From positions 116,430-180,429 of the forward strand of contig NZ_QGHA01000005.1 in assembly GCF_003148845.1 (NCBI RefSeq): a stretch of 64,000 nucleotides of DNA, written 5' to 3'. Both the position numbers and the translations under genes were made by a program. The notes beneath the pieces were generated by a model that saw only the letters and a program-made list of their open reading frames with translations, was not told the DNA's origin and ran no database searches. The number at the start of each line of letters is the position of its first letter. The first letter of the stretch is position 1. This stretch comes from Mucilaginibacter oryzae. GTDB taxonomy: Bacteria; Bacteroidota; Bacteroidia; Sphingobacteriales; Sphingobacteriaceae. Positions 9,626-18,343 of the stretch are shown piece by piece.

Positions 9626-9669
9626 AGGCAAAAAGCCCGCTTTCTTTTCAGAAAGCGGGCTTTTTGCCT
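9626..9669. terminator. Strong rho-independent terminator after the hydroxyproline operon
   Basis: A perfect 20-base-pair stem (arms 9626-9645 and 9650-9669) with a 4-base loop contains the GC core AGCCCGCTTTC and is flanked by A- and T-runs on both sides. It lies between the dehydrogenase (+) and a convergent lipoprotein gene (-) and should work in both directions. Confidence 0.9.
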
Positions 9670-9714
9670 GATTTAGACTTTTTGACAAAGGCAGATATTA
9701 TACTAATCGGTTTC

Positions 9715-10455
9715 TCAGCCCTTGGTTATAACAACGCTCGCTACAGTTTGCCAGTTTTGAATAACCTCATTGTAAAATGGTTCATCTGCCGAGCCGCCTT
9801 TCCAAATAACGTAGGTCTTTTTATTATCCGCGCCGATATAAAACCTGGCTGAAGATTGAATAGCCCAATTTGTAAATCCGGTTATTGTATTGTTAAGATT
9901 GAAGTTAAATGTTGCTTTGTAATTATCCGAAGGGCCAATTACGATGTTCGATACAGCAAGGTTTGCTTCAAAAGGGTACGAGCTTCCTATCATTATACTA
10001 TCTACCCTACCTGAAGAATTGGTGAACGTCCCCCTAAAATCAAAAGCATAATCTGAGTTTGGAGATTTGCGGCAAAACATCGTTACTTTCACATCCTGAT
10101 ATGAACCGGCAGGTAATTGAATAGCCCCGGCTAAAGCATCAGTACCAAAAATATTAAGTTTCTTTCCCACCGTAATAATCGAATCAAGAGGATTACTACC
10201 TTGTGCAACAAGCTCAATCTTTTCTACCCAAACAGTAGCAGACGACCAGTTAACAGCAATTGGCTTTACTGTACTATCAGATACAGCGTTGGTTTTCAGC
10301 TTTGTGCCCGAAGTGTTTGCCGTTGCTACATAGGTAATTTTGCCGGAGCCCGTAATAGCTTTTTGAGGTTCGTTGTTTTTTGTACAGGATAAAATTACCA
10401 GTGCCAACAGCGTTATGATATAATAACGTTTTGTGAATAAGGAAATAGGTTTCAT
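9715..10455 (-). CDS. DUF4382-like lipoprotein of unknown function
   Basis: This 246-residue protein has a lipoprotein signal ending LVILSC, with lipidated Cys24. It continues with Thr/Asn/Ser-rich sequence predicted to form beta strands (VNWSSATVWVEKIELVAQG...). The phrase VWVEKIELVAQ together with a later IQLPAGSYQDVKVTMF recalls DUF4382 surface lipoproteins, whose role is unknown, but I am not certain of family membership. It is probably anchored in the outer membrane or surface exposed. It is monocistronic, convergent with the hydroxyproline operon through the shared terminator, and divergent from topoisomerase III. Confidence 0.75.
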   Translation of the reverse strand: MKPISLFTKRYYIITLLALVILSCTKNNEPQKAITGSGKITYVATANTSGTKLKTNAVSDSTVKPIAVNWSSATVWVEKIELVAQGSNPLDSIITVGKKLNIFGTDALAGAIQLPAGSYQDVKVTMFCRKSPNSDYAFDFRGTFTNSSGRVDSIMIGSSYPFEANLAVSNIVIGPSDNYKATFNFNLNNTITGFTNWAIQSSARFYIGADNKKTYVIWKGGSADEPFYNEVIQNWQTVASVVITKG

Positions 10456-10564
10456 TTAGATAAAAGTTAAAACTCGGCTTAAAGGTAAAAACAATTCTTA
10501 AATTCAATCCTGAAATTTTCCTTTAATTGTTAGCTAACGATTTACCGTCACTTACCAACATAAC

Positions 10565-10595
10565 TTGCGGCCCTATCGGTAAATTCATAATTTCG
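10565..10595 (+). promoter_or_regulatory. Candidate Bacteroidota-type promoter for topB
   Basis: TTG at 10565-10567 lies 20 bases before TAATTTCG (10588-10595), one mismatch from the TAnnTTTG -7 consensus. The start codon is 28 bases further on. Sequence match only. Confidence 0.35.
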
Positions 10596-10623
10596 TTGCC
10601 CTTAACAGCTCCGTGAAACCGAT

Positions 10624-12453
10624 ATGAAAGTGATTATTGCCGAGAAGCCTTCTGTAGCCCGCGAAATTGCCAGGGTGTTTGGCGCCAACACTAAAAAAAA
10701 CGGTTATATTGAAGGTAAAGGTTTCACATTCACCTGGGCTTTCGGCCATTTATTACAACTGGCCGCCCCGCAGGAATACGGCTACTACGGCTGGAATATC
10801 CAGAACCTGCCCATGCTGCCCGCTAAGTTCAAACTCTCTATCCGCAAGGTTAAAACCAAAGATGGCGTGGTTGATGATCCGGCAGTAAAAAAGCAACTGG
10901 ATGTGATAAAAAGTCTTTTTGACGAGGCCACAGAGATCATCGTGGCAACGGATGCCGGGCGCGAAGGCGAACTGATATTCCGTTATATTTACTATTACCT
11001 GAAATGCAAAAAGCCCTTTAAAAGGCTGTGGATCTCTTCACAAACCGACGAAGCTATCAAAGAGGGCTTTCGCAACCTTAAACCCGGCAGCGATTACGAT
11101 ACACTGTTCAACTCGGCCCACTGCCGCTCGCAATCTGATTGGCTGGTGGGCATGAACGCCACACAGGCACTCAGCTTATCATCGGGCAACCGGGCGGTAC
11201 TATCTTTAGGCAGGGTGCAAACCCCTACCCTTGCCATGATCTGCTCCCGGTTTATTGAAAACCGGAATTTTGTACCGCAAACTTATTACCAGGTAAGTAT
11301 CCATCCGGATAAGGACGGCCAGGTGTTTAAAGCCATATCTACCGAAAACTATGCTACTAAAGAAGAAGCTGAGGCCGTATTTAAAAAGGTACTGGACGTA
11401 GAAGGCGGCCACCCTCAGGGCGGGCATGTTTTGCAGGTGGAGGCTAAGCCCCGCAAAGAGCCGCCGCCGTTATTGCACGACTTAAGCAGTTTGCAACAGG
11501 AGGCCAACAAACGTAAAGGGTTCACGGCCGATCAAACGCTGACTATTCTTCAAAACCTGTACGAAAGTAAACTGGTTACCTACCCCCGTACCGGCAGCCG
11601 CTACATAGGCGATGACGTTTTTGCAGGCGTACCTGCGCTGATAGAAAAGCAGGAGCAACACCCACTGTTCGGCAAACAGGCCCAGGCCCTTGCCGGCGCT
11701 AAATTGAGCAAACGAAGCGTAAACGCCAAAAAGGTAACCGATCACCATGCTATTTTGCCAACCGGCGAAACTCCCGGTCATTTATCGCCAGATCATCAGG
11801 CGGTGTTTGATATGGTAGCCGGGCGGATGCTCGAGGCCTTTCACCAGGATTGTATTAAGGAAGTAACCAAAATAACGATGCAATCGGGCGCAAAGTTTGT
11901 GGCCAGCGGCACGGTGATCCATACAGCAGGGTGGCGCGCCGTTTTTAACGATAAGGAAGACGATAAAAAGGATGAGGAGAATGCTACCCTCCCTAAGGTA
12001 ACGCAGGGCGAAAACCTGCCGGTAACCGCCAAAGCTATCCTCGAGAAACAAACCAAACCCAAACCCTTATACAATGAGGCCAGCTTATTAAAAGCCCTCG
12101 AGACAGCTGGAAAAGAAATTGACGATGAGGAATTGCGCTATGCCATGAAAGATAGCGGCTTGGGCACACCCGCCACCAGGGCCGCCATCATCGAAACGCT
12201 GTTAAAACGCAACTACATCATCCGCGAGAAAAAAAACCTGGTACCTACACAAACAGGCCTCGGCGTTTACGAGGTGGTTAAAAACCAGCAGATAGCACAA
12301 GCTGAACTGACGGGCAACTGGGAAAAACGGCTGGAAGAGATCCGCTCAGGGGCATCGGTAACTGATTTCCAGGAAGAGATCAAAACCTATACCCGTACTA
12401 TTACCTCTGAGTTGCTAAGCCTGGGCAAGTCGCTTAATATACCTGTTGCGTAA
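10624..12453 (+). CDS. topB: DNA topoisomerase III (type IA)
   Basis: The 609-residue enzyme shows the TOPRIM start MKVIIAEKPSVAREIARVFG, the acidic motif ATDAGREGELIFR (109-120) that binds magnesium, SLGRVQTPTLAMI (194-206), and the catalytic tyrosine Tyr320 in TYPRTGSRY. It cuts one DNA strand, passes the other through, and decatenates replication or recombination intermediates. The protein stops at LNIPVA soon after the core and has no C-terminal zinc-finger region, so it is somewhat shorter than E. coli TopB (653 residues). It is preceded by a promoter-like box and ends 8 bases from a convergent membrane-protein gene. Confidence 0.95.
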   Translation: MKVIIAEKPSVAREIARVFGANTKKNGYIEGKGFTFTWAFGHLLQLAAPQEYGYYGWNIQNLPMLPAKFKLSIRKVKTKDGVVDDPAVKKQLDVIKSLFDEATEIIVATDAGREGELIFRYIYYYLKCKKPFKRLWISSQTDEAIKEGFRNLKPGSDYDTLFNSAHCRSQSDWLVGMNATQALSLSSGNRAVLSLGRVQTPTLAMICSRFIENRNFVPQTYYQVSIHPDKDGQVFKAISTENYATKEEAEAVFKKVLDVEGGHPQGGHVLQVEAKPRKEPPPLLHDLSSLQQEANKRKGFTADQTLTILQNLYESKLVTYPRTGSRYIGDDVFAGVPALIEKQEQHPLFGKQAQALAGAKLSKRSVNAKKVTDHHAILPTGETPGHLSPDHQAVFDMVAGRMLEAFHQDCIKEVTKITMQSGAKFVASGTVIHTAGWRAVFNDKEDDKKDEENATLPKVTQGENLPVTAKAILEKQTKPKPLYNEASLLKALETAGKEIDDEELRYAMKDSGLGTPATRAAIIETLLKRNYIIREKKNLVPTQTGLGVYEVVKNQQIAQAELTGNWEKRLEEIRSGASVTDFQEEIKTYTRTITSELLSLGKSLNIPVA

Positions 12454-12461
12454 GCCACGTG

Positions 12462-13496
12462 TTAATCAACGATAACTAATTTACCAGAGTCCATGATATA
12501 ACGGCTCTCCTGTAAAAACCTGTCGATTTTTTTGGTGTTCGAAAAACTTTTAATAGCAAGCACCTTCTGCTTATTGCTTCCCGGAATTTCGAAGTACATT
12601 TTCACATCCGTACCCGAGTAGATCATATTGGTAGTGCGCCTGGTGATCTGGAAATTTATAAAATCTGAAAAGTTAAAAGTTTGATTGTTAATACCCAGAA
12701 CATTGATACTGCTTACTGTTTTAGCGTTGTTATCAAAAACAACTTTGTTTAGTGTGCCGAATATAAAAGCCACGCCCATAAACAAAAACCCGCCAATTAC
12801 CAGTACTTTATGAAAGGTGTCCGAATCATGCGTAAGGCTGTGGTTAATAAGCTCGTTAACAGCAACAGCTATTAAAATCAACCCGACAACTACCCCGCCC
12901 ATATTACGCTTAATGGTATAATACGGGGGATTAGCAGTGTAATACTTAAAATCGGTTATTGCTTCGCCCTGATTATCACCGTGATTAAAACCGGCAGCGA
13001 GAAAGCCATCTATCACAGTGAAAGCCTCATGATTAAGGGCGATGGCGTTGGGGTCATCATCTTTACTGTACGATGCGGAAACCACTATCCCTTTGCCGTA
13101 TTTATTCCTTTTGAGGAAAGCTCTGAAATTGTAGCCACCGGTTGTATTCCGCACGATACCTATGTTTTGGAGGTCTTCAAATTTTTCGGAACGGATACTT
13201 AACACCCCGAACAGCTTTTTTCGCATCATCCTTGTATCATTATCAAAAACAACTGTTGTGCGGCTTACCGCCCAAACAAGGGCTACTATAACCCCCAGGC
13301 CGATAAGCAGGGAAATCATAGACGATACCGCGTGCTCAGGACGGCCGGGATAAAGGGTGAGGCAGAAGAAAACAATAAAACCAGCAAAAACAATCCCGAA
13401 GCCGATGCTCAATGCCGTAAAAATACGGTATGGATAAAGGGTTACCCGCTGCGTTTCAATTTCCCAGCGGGTTTGCGCGAATTTTTTGAGTGCCAT
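12462..13496 (-). CDS. Four-helix membrane protein of unknown function
   Basis: This is a 344-residue protein not assigned to a family. It shows two N-terminal membrane segments (around 27-50 and 60-79), a soluble stretch, and two further membrane segments (around 203-221 and 232-252), followed by a soluble C-terminal domain. The layout, two helices then a PH-like beta-rich domain with VVFDNDTRMMRKKLFG, repeated as VVFDNNAKTVSSINVLG, suggests two tandem copies of a bPH/YdbT-like unit; this is inference from the repeat of the VVFDN phrase. It ends 8 bases from topB and is transcribed convergently, with no terminator between them. Confidence 0.75.
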   Translation of the reverse strand: MALKKFAQTRWEIETQRVTLYPYRIFTALSIGFGIVFAGFIVFFCLTLYPGRPEHAVSSMISLLIGLGVIVALVWAVSRTTVVFDNDTRMMRKKLFGVLSIRSEKFEDLQNIGIVRNTTGGYNFRAFLKRNKYGKGIVVSASYSKDDDPNAIALNHEAFTVIDGFLAAGFNHGDNQGEAITDFKYYTANPPYYTIKRNMGGVVVGLILIAVAVNELINHSLTHDSDTFHKVLVIGGFLFMGVAFIFGTLNKVVFDNNAKTVSSINVLGINNQTFNFSDFINFQITRRTTNMIYSGTDVKMYFEIPGSNKQKVLAIKSFSNTKKIDRFLQESRYIMDSGKLVIVD

Positions 13497-13681
13497 AAAG
13501 GTTTAAATTTACTTACGCCTTTAACAACTTCAGCCCGTTTTATGTTTTAACCAAAAAGCAAACATATTTCAATAAATTTATTTTTCGCACACACTGGCGA
13601 TGCTAAAACAAACAACTAATCATATTACTGTTTTGATGGTAAATGACTTACAAACAACAACACAGGCCACCATAAACAAAT

Positions 13682-13748
13682 GGGTTATTTGCTTAACTTA
13701 CGCCGTGCTGAGACGGCGGGATACGCGCCAGCGCCAGTTATATAACCC
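13682..13748 (+). promoter_or_regulatory. Nested inverted repeats ending just before the LacI-family start codon
   Basis: An outer pair GGGTTAT (13682-13688)/ATAACCC (13742-13748) encloses a GC-rich hairpin CGCCGT (13701-13706)/ACGGCG (13713-13718). The right outer arm ends 3 bases before ATG 13752. It could be an autoregulatory operator or a leader structure that masks the start; neither is proven. Confidence 0.35.
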
Positions 13749-13751
13749 GTT

Positions 13752-14780
13752 ATGTTCAAATCAGTTACCATTAAAGATATTGCCAAAGCGCTTGGTGTTT
13801 CAACATCCACGGTATCAAGGGCGCTGAACGGCAGCTATGAGATAGGCACCGAAACCAAAAAGCTGGTACTTGAATACGCCGAAAAGATCAACTATCGCCC
13901 CAACCCCATCGCTTTAAGTTTAAAAGAACAGAAAAGCCATTCGATAGGCGTAGTTGTTTGCGAGGTTGCGAATGATTATTTTTCGCAGGCCATTAACGGT
14001 ATCGAATCCATTGCCTATAATCGGGGTTACCATGTAATTATCACGCAAACACACGAATCGTTCGACAGGGAGACCGCCAACGTAAAGCACCTCCTTTCAC
14101 GCCATGTGGATGGCTTGCTGGTTTCTCTTTCGGCACAAACCACCGACACGTTACAATATCAGGATCTTTTAGAAAAAGGTTTCCCGATTGTGTTTTTTGA
14201 CCGGGCAGCGCCTGGTTTAAATACCCATAAAGTAATTGCCAACAATTTTAAAGGGGCTTTTGATGCCACCGAGGCATTGATTAAAGCAGGTTTCGCCAAA
14301 ATTGCCCACCTTACCAATTCAAAAAACCTGCTCATCAGTCTTGAAAGGCTTGAAGGTTATAAAGCCGCGCTTCATGAATACGGTATTGAATTTAACCCTG
14401 CCTTCGTAAAGCATTGTGATCACGGCGGCATGATCCAGGGTGAGGTGGAGTTGGCGCTTAAAGAACTGTTAAGTATGGATGTGCCCCCCCAGGCCATTTT
14501 TAGCGGCAGCGACAGGTTAACCATCAGTTCGATATCGATACTAAAAAAAATGGGGATAAAAATCCCGCAGGATGTGGCATTGGCGGGTTTCACCAATTCG
14601 GATGTGGTGCAGCTTTTTGATCCGCCTTTAACCGTAGTGCGGCAGCCCGCTTTCCAGATCGGACAAATGGCTACCGAAATGCTGATCAAAACCATAGAAA
14701 GCAAATGGCCGGTTTATGAGTTCAATACGGAAAAGGTTGATGTGGAGTTAATTGTAAGATCGTCATCTCAAAAAAATTAA
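13752..14780 (+). CDS. LacI/GalR-family transcriptional regulator
   Basis: The 342-residue protein starts with the LacI helix-turn-helix VTIKDIAKALGVSTSTVSRA (5-24), the hinge-helix region NYRPNPIALSLKEQKS, and a periplasmic-binding-protein-like effector domain beginning SIGVVVCEVANDYF. LacI proteins bind palindromic operators as dimers and usually respond to a sugar or sugar phosphate. It is monocistronic and convergent with the glycerophosphodiesterase-phosphatase gene, with a terminator between, so its target is not obvious from context. Inverted repeats directly before its start may mean that it regulates itself. Confidence 0.93.
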   Translation: MFKSVTIKDIAKALGVSTSTVSRALNGSYEIGTETKKLVLEYAEKINYRPNPIALSLKEQKSHSIGVVVCEVANDYFSQAINGIESIAYNRGYHVIITQTHESFDRETANVKHLLSRHVDGLLVSLSAQTTDTLQYQDLLEKGFPIVFFDRAAPGLNTHKVIANNFKGAFDATEALIKAGFAKIAHLTNSKNLLISLERLEGYKAALHEYGIEFNPAFVKHCDHGGMIQGEVELALKELLSMDVPPQAIFSGSDRLTISSISILKKMGIKIPQDVALAGFTNSDVVQLFDPPLTVVRQPAFQIGQMATEMLIKTIESKWPVYEFNTEKVDVELIVRSSSQKN

Positions 14781-14821
14781 TCCTTTATTTGAAACCGGTT
14801 AACAGCGACTATAGCGCTTAA

Positions 14822-14861
14822 AAAAAGAGGTTGATCAATGAATATGATACAACCTCTTTTT
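14822..14861. terminator. Bidirectional terminator between LacI regulator and phosphatase gene
   Basis: Arms AAAAAGAGGTTG (14822-14833) and CAACCTCTTTTT (14850-14861) pair over 12 bases. A- and T-runs lie at the outer ends, and the genes on either side converge here. Confidence 0.8.
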
Positions 14862-14891
14862 ATCATTATCACGGGAATCGGCTGGCCTCCG

Positions 14892-16730
14892 TTATTGCAA
14901 TAAAGCCTTGATCTTATTAAAAATTTCGGTATTGCTGTAAACGCCCCTAAAATCCAGCGAATGCGGCCCGTAGCTAAATACAGGAACCGGGGTACCTGTA
15001 TGATCGTTAGTGCTGAAATCTCCCCATACGTAGCCTTTGCTGATATCGCCATCCAACAGCGTTAAACCGCCTGTTTCATGATCGGCGGTAACAATTACCA
15101 GGGTTTCACCATCTTCATCGGCAAATTTAAGGGCATCGCCAACAACACGGTCGAAGTCGCTGTTTTCCGTGATGATCTGCTTCAGGTTATTGGCATGGCC
15201 GCCATGATCTATCTGCGAGCCTTCAATCATCATAAAAAAGCCGTTTGGCGCATTTTTAAATGCACGGGTCACTTTATTGAAAGCCAAAGGCAGATAGTTT
15301 CCCCGGCCCTGCATTTTGGGGCGGGTTACGCTATCATCCATCAAACCGAGTATTTTAGGCGATGTGCTGCTTAAAAATTCATCGAAATTCCGGATAACCG
15401 CATATCCCCTCTTCTTCATTTTATCAACGGTACTTTCGCCATTAACAGGCTGAGCGAAATCTTTGTAAGCCGATCCTAAAAAAATGTCGACCGGTGACGA
15501 AGTAATATTGGCGGCTATGGCTACCGAATTACTTCTTTCTGAATTGTGCGCATAAAAAGCCGCAGGCGTGGCATCGGTTAATTCGCAAACCACTATATCG
15601 GCGGTTTTCTTTCCGGCCTGCGCGCTGTAATCAGCTAACGATTTTAAAGGTTTGCCGGATGGATCAACACCTATAGCCCTATCATTGGTTTTCTGACCGG
15701 ATGCGAAGGCGGTAGCACCGGCCGCCGAATCAGTAATATAAGCATCTGCCGAGTTGGTTACAGAAAAACCGATGTTTAACATCCGGAAAATATTCAGCTG
15801 GCCGCGGTTGGCTGTATAAGTTGAATAGATCTGCGATAAGCCCATGCCGTCGCCAATACAAAGAATGATATTTTTGACCTTCTTAACAGAACCGTCCGAT
15901 TTATAGGTAGGCTTATAAATGGCGTAAGGCTGCGGCGCGGTGTATTCATCAGCCGTTTTTTTATTCAGGAAATCACCAAGTTCCTCGATCTTATCCGTAC
16001 CGATCACATCTACACCCAGGCGAATGAGCGCCAGCCAGCTGCTTTTGGTATCGGGGGTTTCCCAAAAGCGGATTTTTTTTCCGGCGTTATGTACGCTGTC
16101 AATACCGGCTTTTATCCTTGCTATTTCCTCGTGGTTTAATACGCCTTTGCCATTCCAATGTATGTATTTGCCAAACGGAAAACTGACGAGGCCAATCTTT
16201 TTCCACTGCTCAGGCGTAAAACCGTTCATATGATCAACGTCGAACGAGATCCAGGCCGGGTAAGCGGTCATCTCGGCCGCGGGCGGTACCGCGCCTGTCA
16301 TCACGATAGATAACCTGCCGGGGTGGCCTTCGTAATCAAAATATTGTTCCAACGGCTTTAGTTCTTTAATTACCAGGGGTAAAACCGCTTTATGATCTTC
16401 CTTAATCTCGAGTAATAATCTTAAATGGCGCTGCGGGTCGTGCTTAAACTTCTCAATCAGCGGATCGATGTAAAGGATCTTAAGCGACCGCTTAGGGTCT
16501 ATCTCCTTTTTATCATGTGCCACCATCAGTTCCCCGTTAACAGCGAAACAATCCGCTTCTATCGAGCCGAAGCCTTTTTCATAAGCCCTTAAAAACGGAA
16601 TGCTGTTTTTATAATCGTTGTGCGAATGGGCATCGGCAACGGTATACAACGTTTTCTGCTGCGCGTTAGCCGATAGCGCGGCGCACGCAAGCAGCGATAC
16701 CAGCGGGATAATTTTGGTACAGTTTTTCAT
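14892..16730 (-). CDS. Fused glycerophosphodiester phosphodiesterase-alkaline phosphatase
   Basis: The 612-residue protein has a signal peptide (cleavage near ANA-QQ, residue 23). A PLC-like/GDPD domain spans about 30-255 (AHSHNDY with His35/His37, then SIEAD and LLLEIKED). An alkaline phosphatase domain starts near 285, with metal-binding Asp294 in CIGDGMG, nucleophile Ser335 in ITDSAAGATA, and C-terminal IVTADHETGG and TNDHTGTPVPVF. The likely job is periplasmic: split glycerophosphodiesters, then strip phosphate from the glycerol phosphate. It follows SusD on the same strand, separated by a 62-base gap that holds a terminator-like hairpin. It may therefore be partly uncoupled from the SusCD operon. 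Confidence 0.92.
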   Translation of the reverse strand: MKNCTKIIPLVSLLACAALSANAQQKTLYTVADAHSHNDYKNSIPFLRAYEKGFGSIEADCFAVNGELMVAHDKKEIDPKRSLKILYIDPLIEKFKHDPQRHLRLLLEIKEDHKAVLPLVIKELKPLEQYFDYEGHPGRLSIVMTGAVPPAAEMTAYPAWISFDVDHMNGFTPEQWKKIGLVSFPFGKYIHWNGKGVLNHEEIARIKAGIDSVHNAGKKIRFWETPDTKSSWLALIRLGVDVIGTDKIEELGDFLNKKTADEYTAPQPYAIYKPTYKSDGSVKKVKNIILCIGDGMGLSQIYSTYTANRGQLNIFRMLNIGFSVTNSADAYITDSAAGATAFASGQKTNDRAIGVDPSGKPLKSLADYSAQAGKKTADIVVCELTDATPAAFYAHNSERSNSVAIAANITSSPVDIFLGSAYKDFAQPVNGESTVDKMKKRGYAVIRNFDEFLSSTSPKILGLMDDSVTRPKMQGRGNYLPLAFNKVTRAFKNAPNGFFMMIEGSQIDHGGHANNLKQIITENSDFDRVVGDALKFADEDGETLVIVTADHETGGLTLLDGDISKGYVWGDFSTNDHTGTPVPVFSYGPHSLDFRGVYSNTEIFNKIKALLQ

Positions 16731-16745
16731 ATGTTATTTAATAGT

Positions 16746-16768
16746 AAAACCGGGCTGTGCCCGGTTTT
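16746..16768 (-). terminator. Hairpin between SusD and phosphatase genes (terminator or attenuator)
   Basis: AAAACCGGG (16746-16754) and CCCGGTTTT (16760-16768) form a perfect 9-base-pair stem with a 5-base loop, ending in T-rich sequence on the minus strand. Being internal to a same-strand gene set, it probably lowers rather than abolishes downstream transcription. Confidence 0.65.
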
Positions 16769-16792
16769 ATAGTTGTTAGCATTTCAAATAAA

Positions 16793-18307
16793 TTACCAGC
16801 CTGCGTTTTGCTTTAGCTGTCCCTGGCTAATCTGGATATCTTTTGGCGGGATAGGCCAAACATTATCACGTGCCGGGTCAAAGTTACGCGCTTTCCACAC
16901 AACCGAACCATCCGATCCGTGTAAAGGCTTGGCGTAGGTTGCCTGTGCATCACCCCAGCGCACCAGGTCGAAGTTACGGTCGCTCCACTCGCCGGCCAGT
17001 TCAACCCGGCGCTCGTGCTTCAGGTTAACCATGGTAGCGTTGGTAATTGGTTGCAAACCGGCACGAACGCGTACCTGGTTAAGCGCGGCATCGCCGTTTT
17101 TGCCCTGCATAATTTGTGCTTCGGCTTTAATCAGCAAAATTTCGGCATAGCGCAATAATGGCACGTTCAAATCTGTTGATGGCTCGTCGCCATTAGGGCT
17201 CACGTGAATGCCGCCCGCATAGCTAAACGGCTCCATGTATTTATTAAACTGGTAACCGGTTAAACTATTGCTTTTACCGCCGATTGGGTAAGTATAAGTT
17301 TGACCGAAATACTGAAAGCTATCGCCTTTTTGCAGGATCGTAGCCGGAAGCCTTTTATCGCCGGTTTCAAACTCGTCAACCAATTCTTTGGTAGGCTGAA
17401 AATAACCGAAGCCGTTGTATAAGCCCCAGCCTTTATTCTCCAGCATGGCGCCCGGCAAAATGCTTTGCCCGTTAAGGCTGCTTGCTACCGACCAAATATA
17501 TTCTGAACTGTAGTTGTTAGCAATCTTGAATACATCCGCATAGTTGTTTAACAAAGCATGTTTGCCGCTTAAAATAACTGAATCGGCATATTTTTCGGCG
17601 TTAGCATAATCTTTAGCGTGAAGGTAAGTTTTTGCCAGGTAGGCCCAGGCAGCTGTTTTGTGCGCACGGCCATAATCGCCTTTAGCCAGCTTATCAAAAT
17701 AAGGCAATAATGATGCTGCTTTTTTCAGGTCGGCCTCAATGTAGGCGTAATTATCTTTTACAGATGGTAACTGCGCCGGGAAAGCCAGGGGATTAGCACG
17801 GTTTTGTAGAGGCGCGCCTTGTTTATCAGTTCCATATAAATCGGCAATTTCCAGGTGCATAACGGCGTGAACAAAATAAGCCTGGCCCAAAATAAAGTTT
17901 TTAGTGGCCGCATCCATATTAATAGCAGGCACATTGTTGATCACATCATTAGCCCGTTTCATCACCACAAAATGTAAAGACCACGGGGCATAAATACTGT
18001 TCTCGTTACCTGTACAAACAAAGTTTTTGATGTTTTCCCTATCCGCAGATGTACGGCCTACCACCATATCATCGCTGGCGTTGATGAACCAGAAAAAGCC
18101 GCGGCCATACAAATCCTCGCTGTTGCTTTGCTTTTCGTATAAACCGTTGGCAGCAGCCTGTGCATCGGCAGCGGTTTTCCAAAAGTTCGCGCTGGTTGGC
18201 GTACCGGTGGGCTTAATATTATCTAAAGTTCCTTTTTTACAGCTTTGGGCAAGTGTAATGGCCATTATACCTAATAAACCGCCGCTAATTATATTTTTAA
18301 GTTTCAT
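16793..18307 (-). CDS. SusD/RagB-family outer-membrane lipoprotein
   Basis: The 504-residue protein has a lipoprotein signal (LAQSCKKG, Cys23) and the classical SusD features SANFWKTAADAQAAANGLYE, LLRYAEILLIKAEAQ and LKHERRVELAGEWSDRNFDL. The last corresponds to the helix near the C-terminal RagB/SusD domain. It forms the surface lid of the receptor encoded immediately upstream in transcription order (36-base gap). The ECF sigma/FecR genes and the phosphodiesterase-phosphatase flank it on the same strand. That suggests a phosphate-ester or glycerophosphodiester-bearing ligand, though the substrate is inferred only. Confidence 0.93.
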   Translation of the reverse strand: MKLKNIISGGLLGIMAITLAQSCKKGTLDNIKPTGTPTSANFWKTAADAQAAANGLYEKQSNSEDLYGRGFFWFINASDDMVVGRTSADRENIKNFVCTGNENSIYAPWSLHFVVMKRANDVINNVPAINMDAATKNFILGQAYFVHAVMHLEIADLYGTDKQGAPLQNRANPLAFPAQLPSVKDNYAYIEADLKKAASLLPYFDKLAKGDYGRAHKTAAWAYLAKTYLHAKDYANAEKYADSVILSGKHALLNNYADVFKIANNYSSEYIWSVASSLNGQSILPGAMLENKGWGLYNGFGYFQPTKELVDEFETGDKRLPATILQKGDSFQYFGQTYTYPIGGKSNSLTGYQFNKYMEPFSYAGGIHVSPNGDEPSTDLNVPLLRYAEILLIKAEAQIMQGKNGDAALNQVRVRAGLQPITNATMVNLKHERRVELAGEWSDRNFDLVRWGDAQATYAKPLHGSDGSVVWKARNFDPARDNVWPIPPKDIQISQGQLKQNAGW

Positions 18308-18343
18308 TGTAATTGTCTCTTTTAATTATGTTGCCTTGATTTA

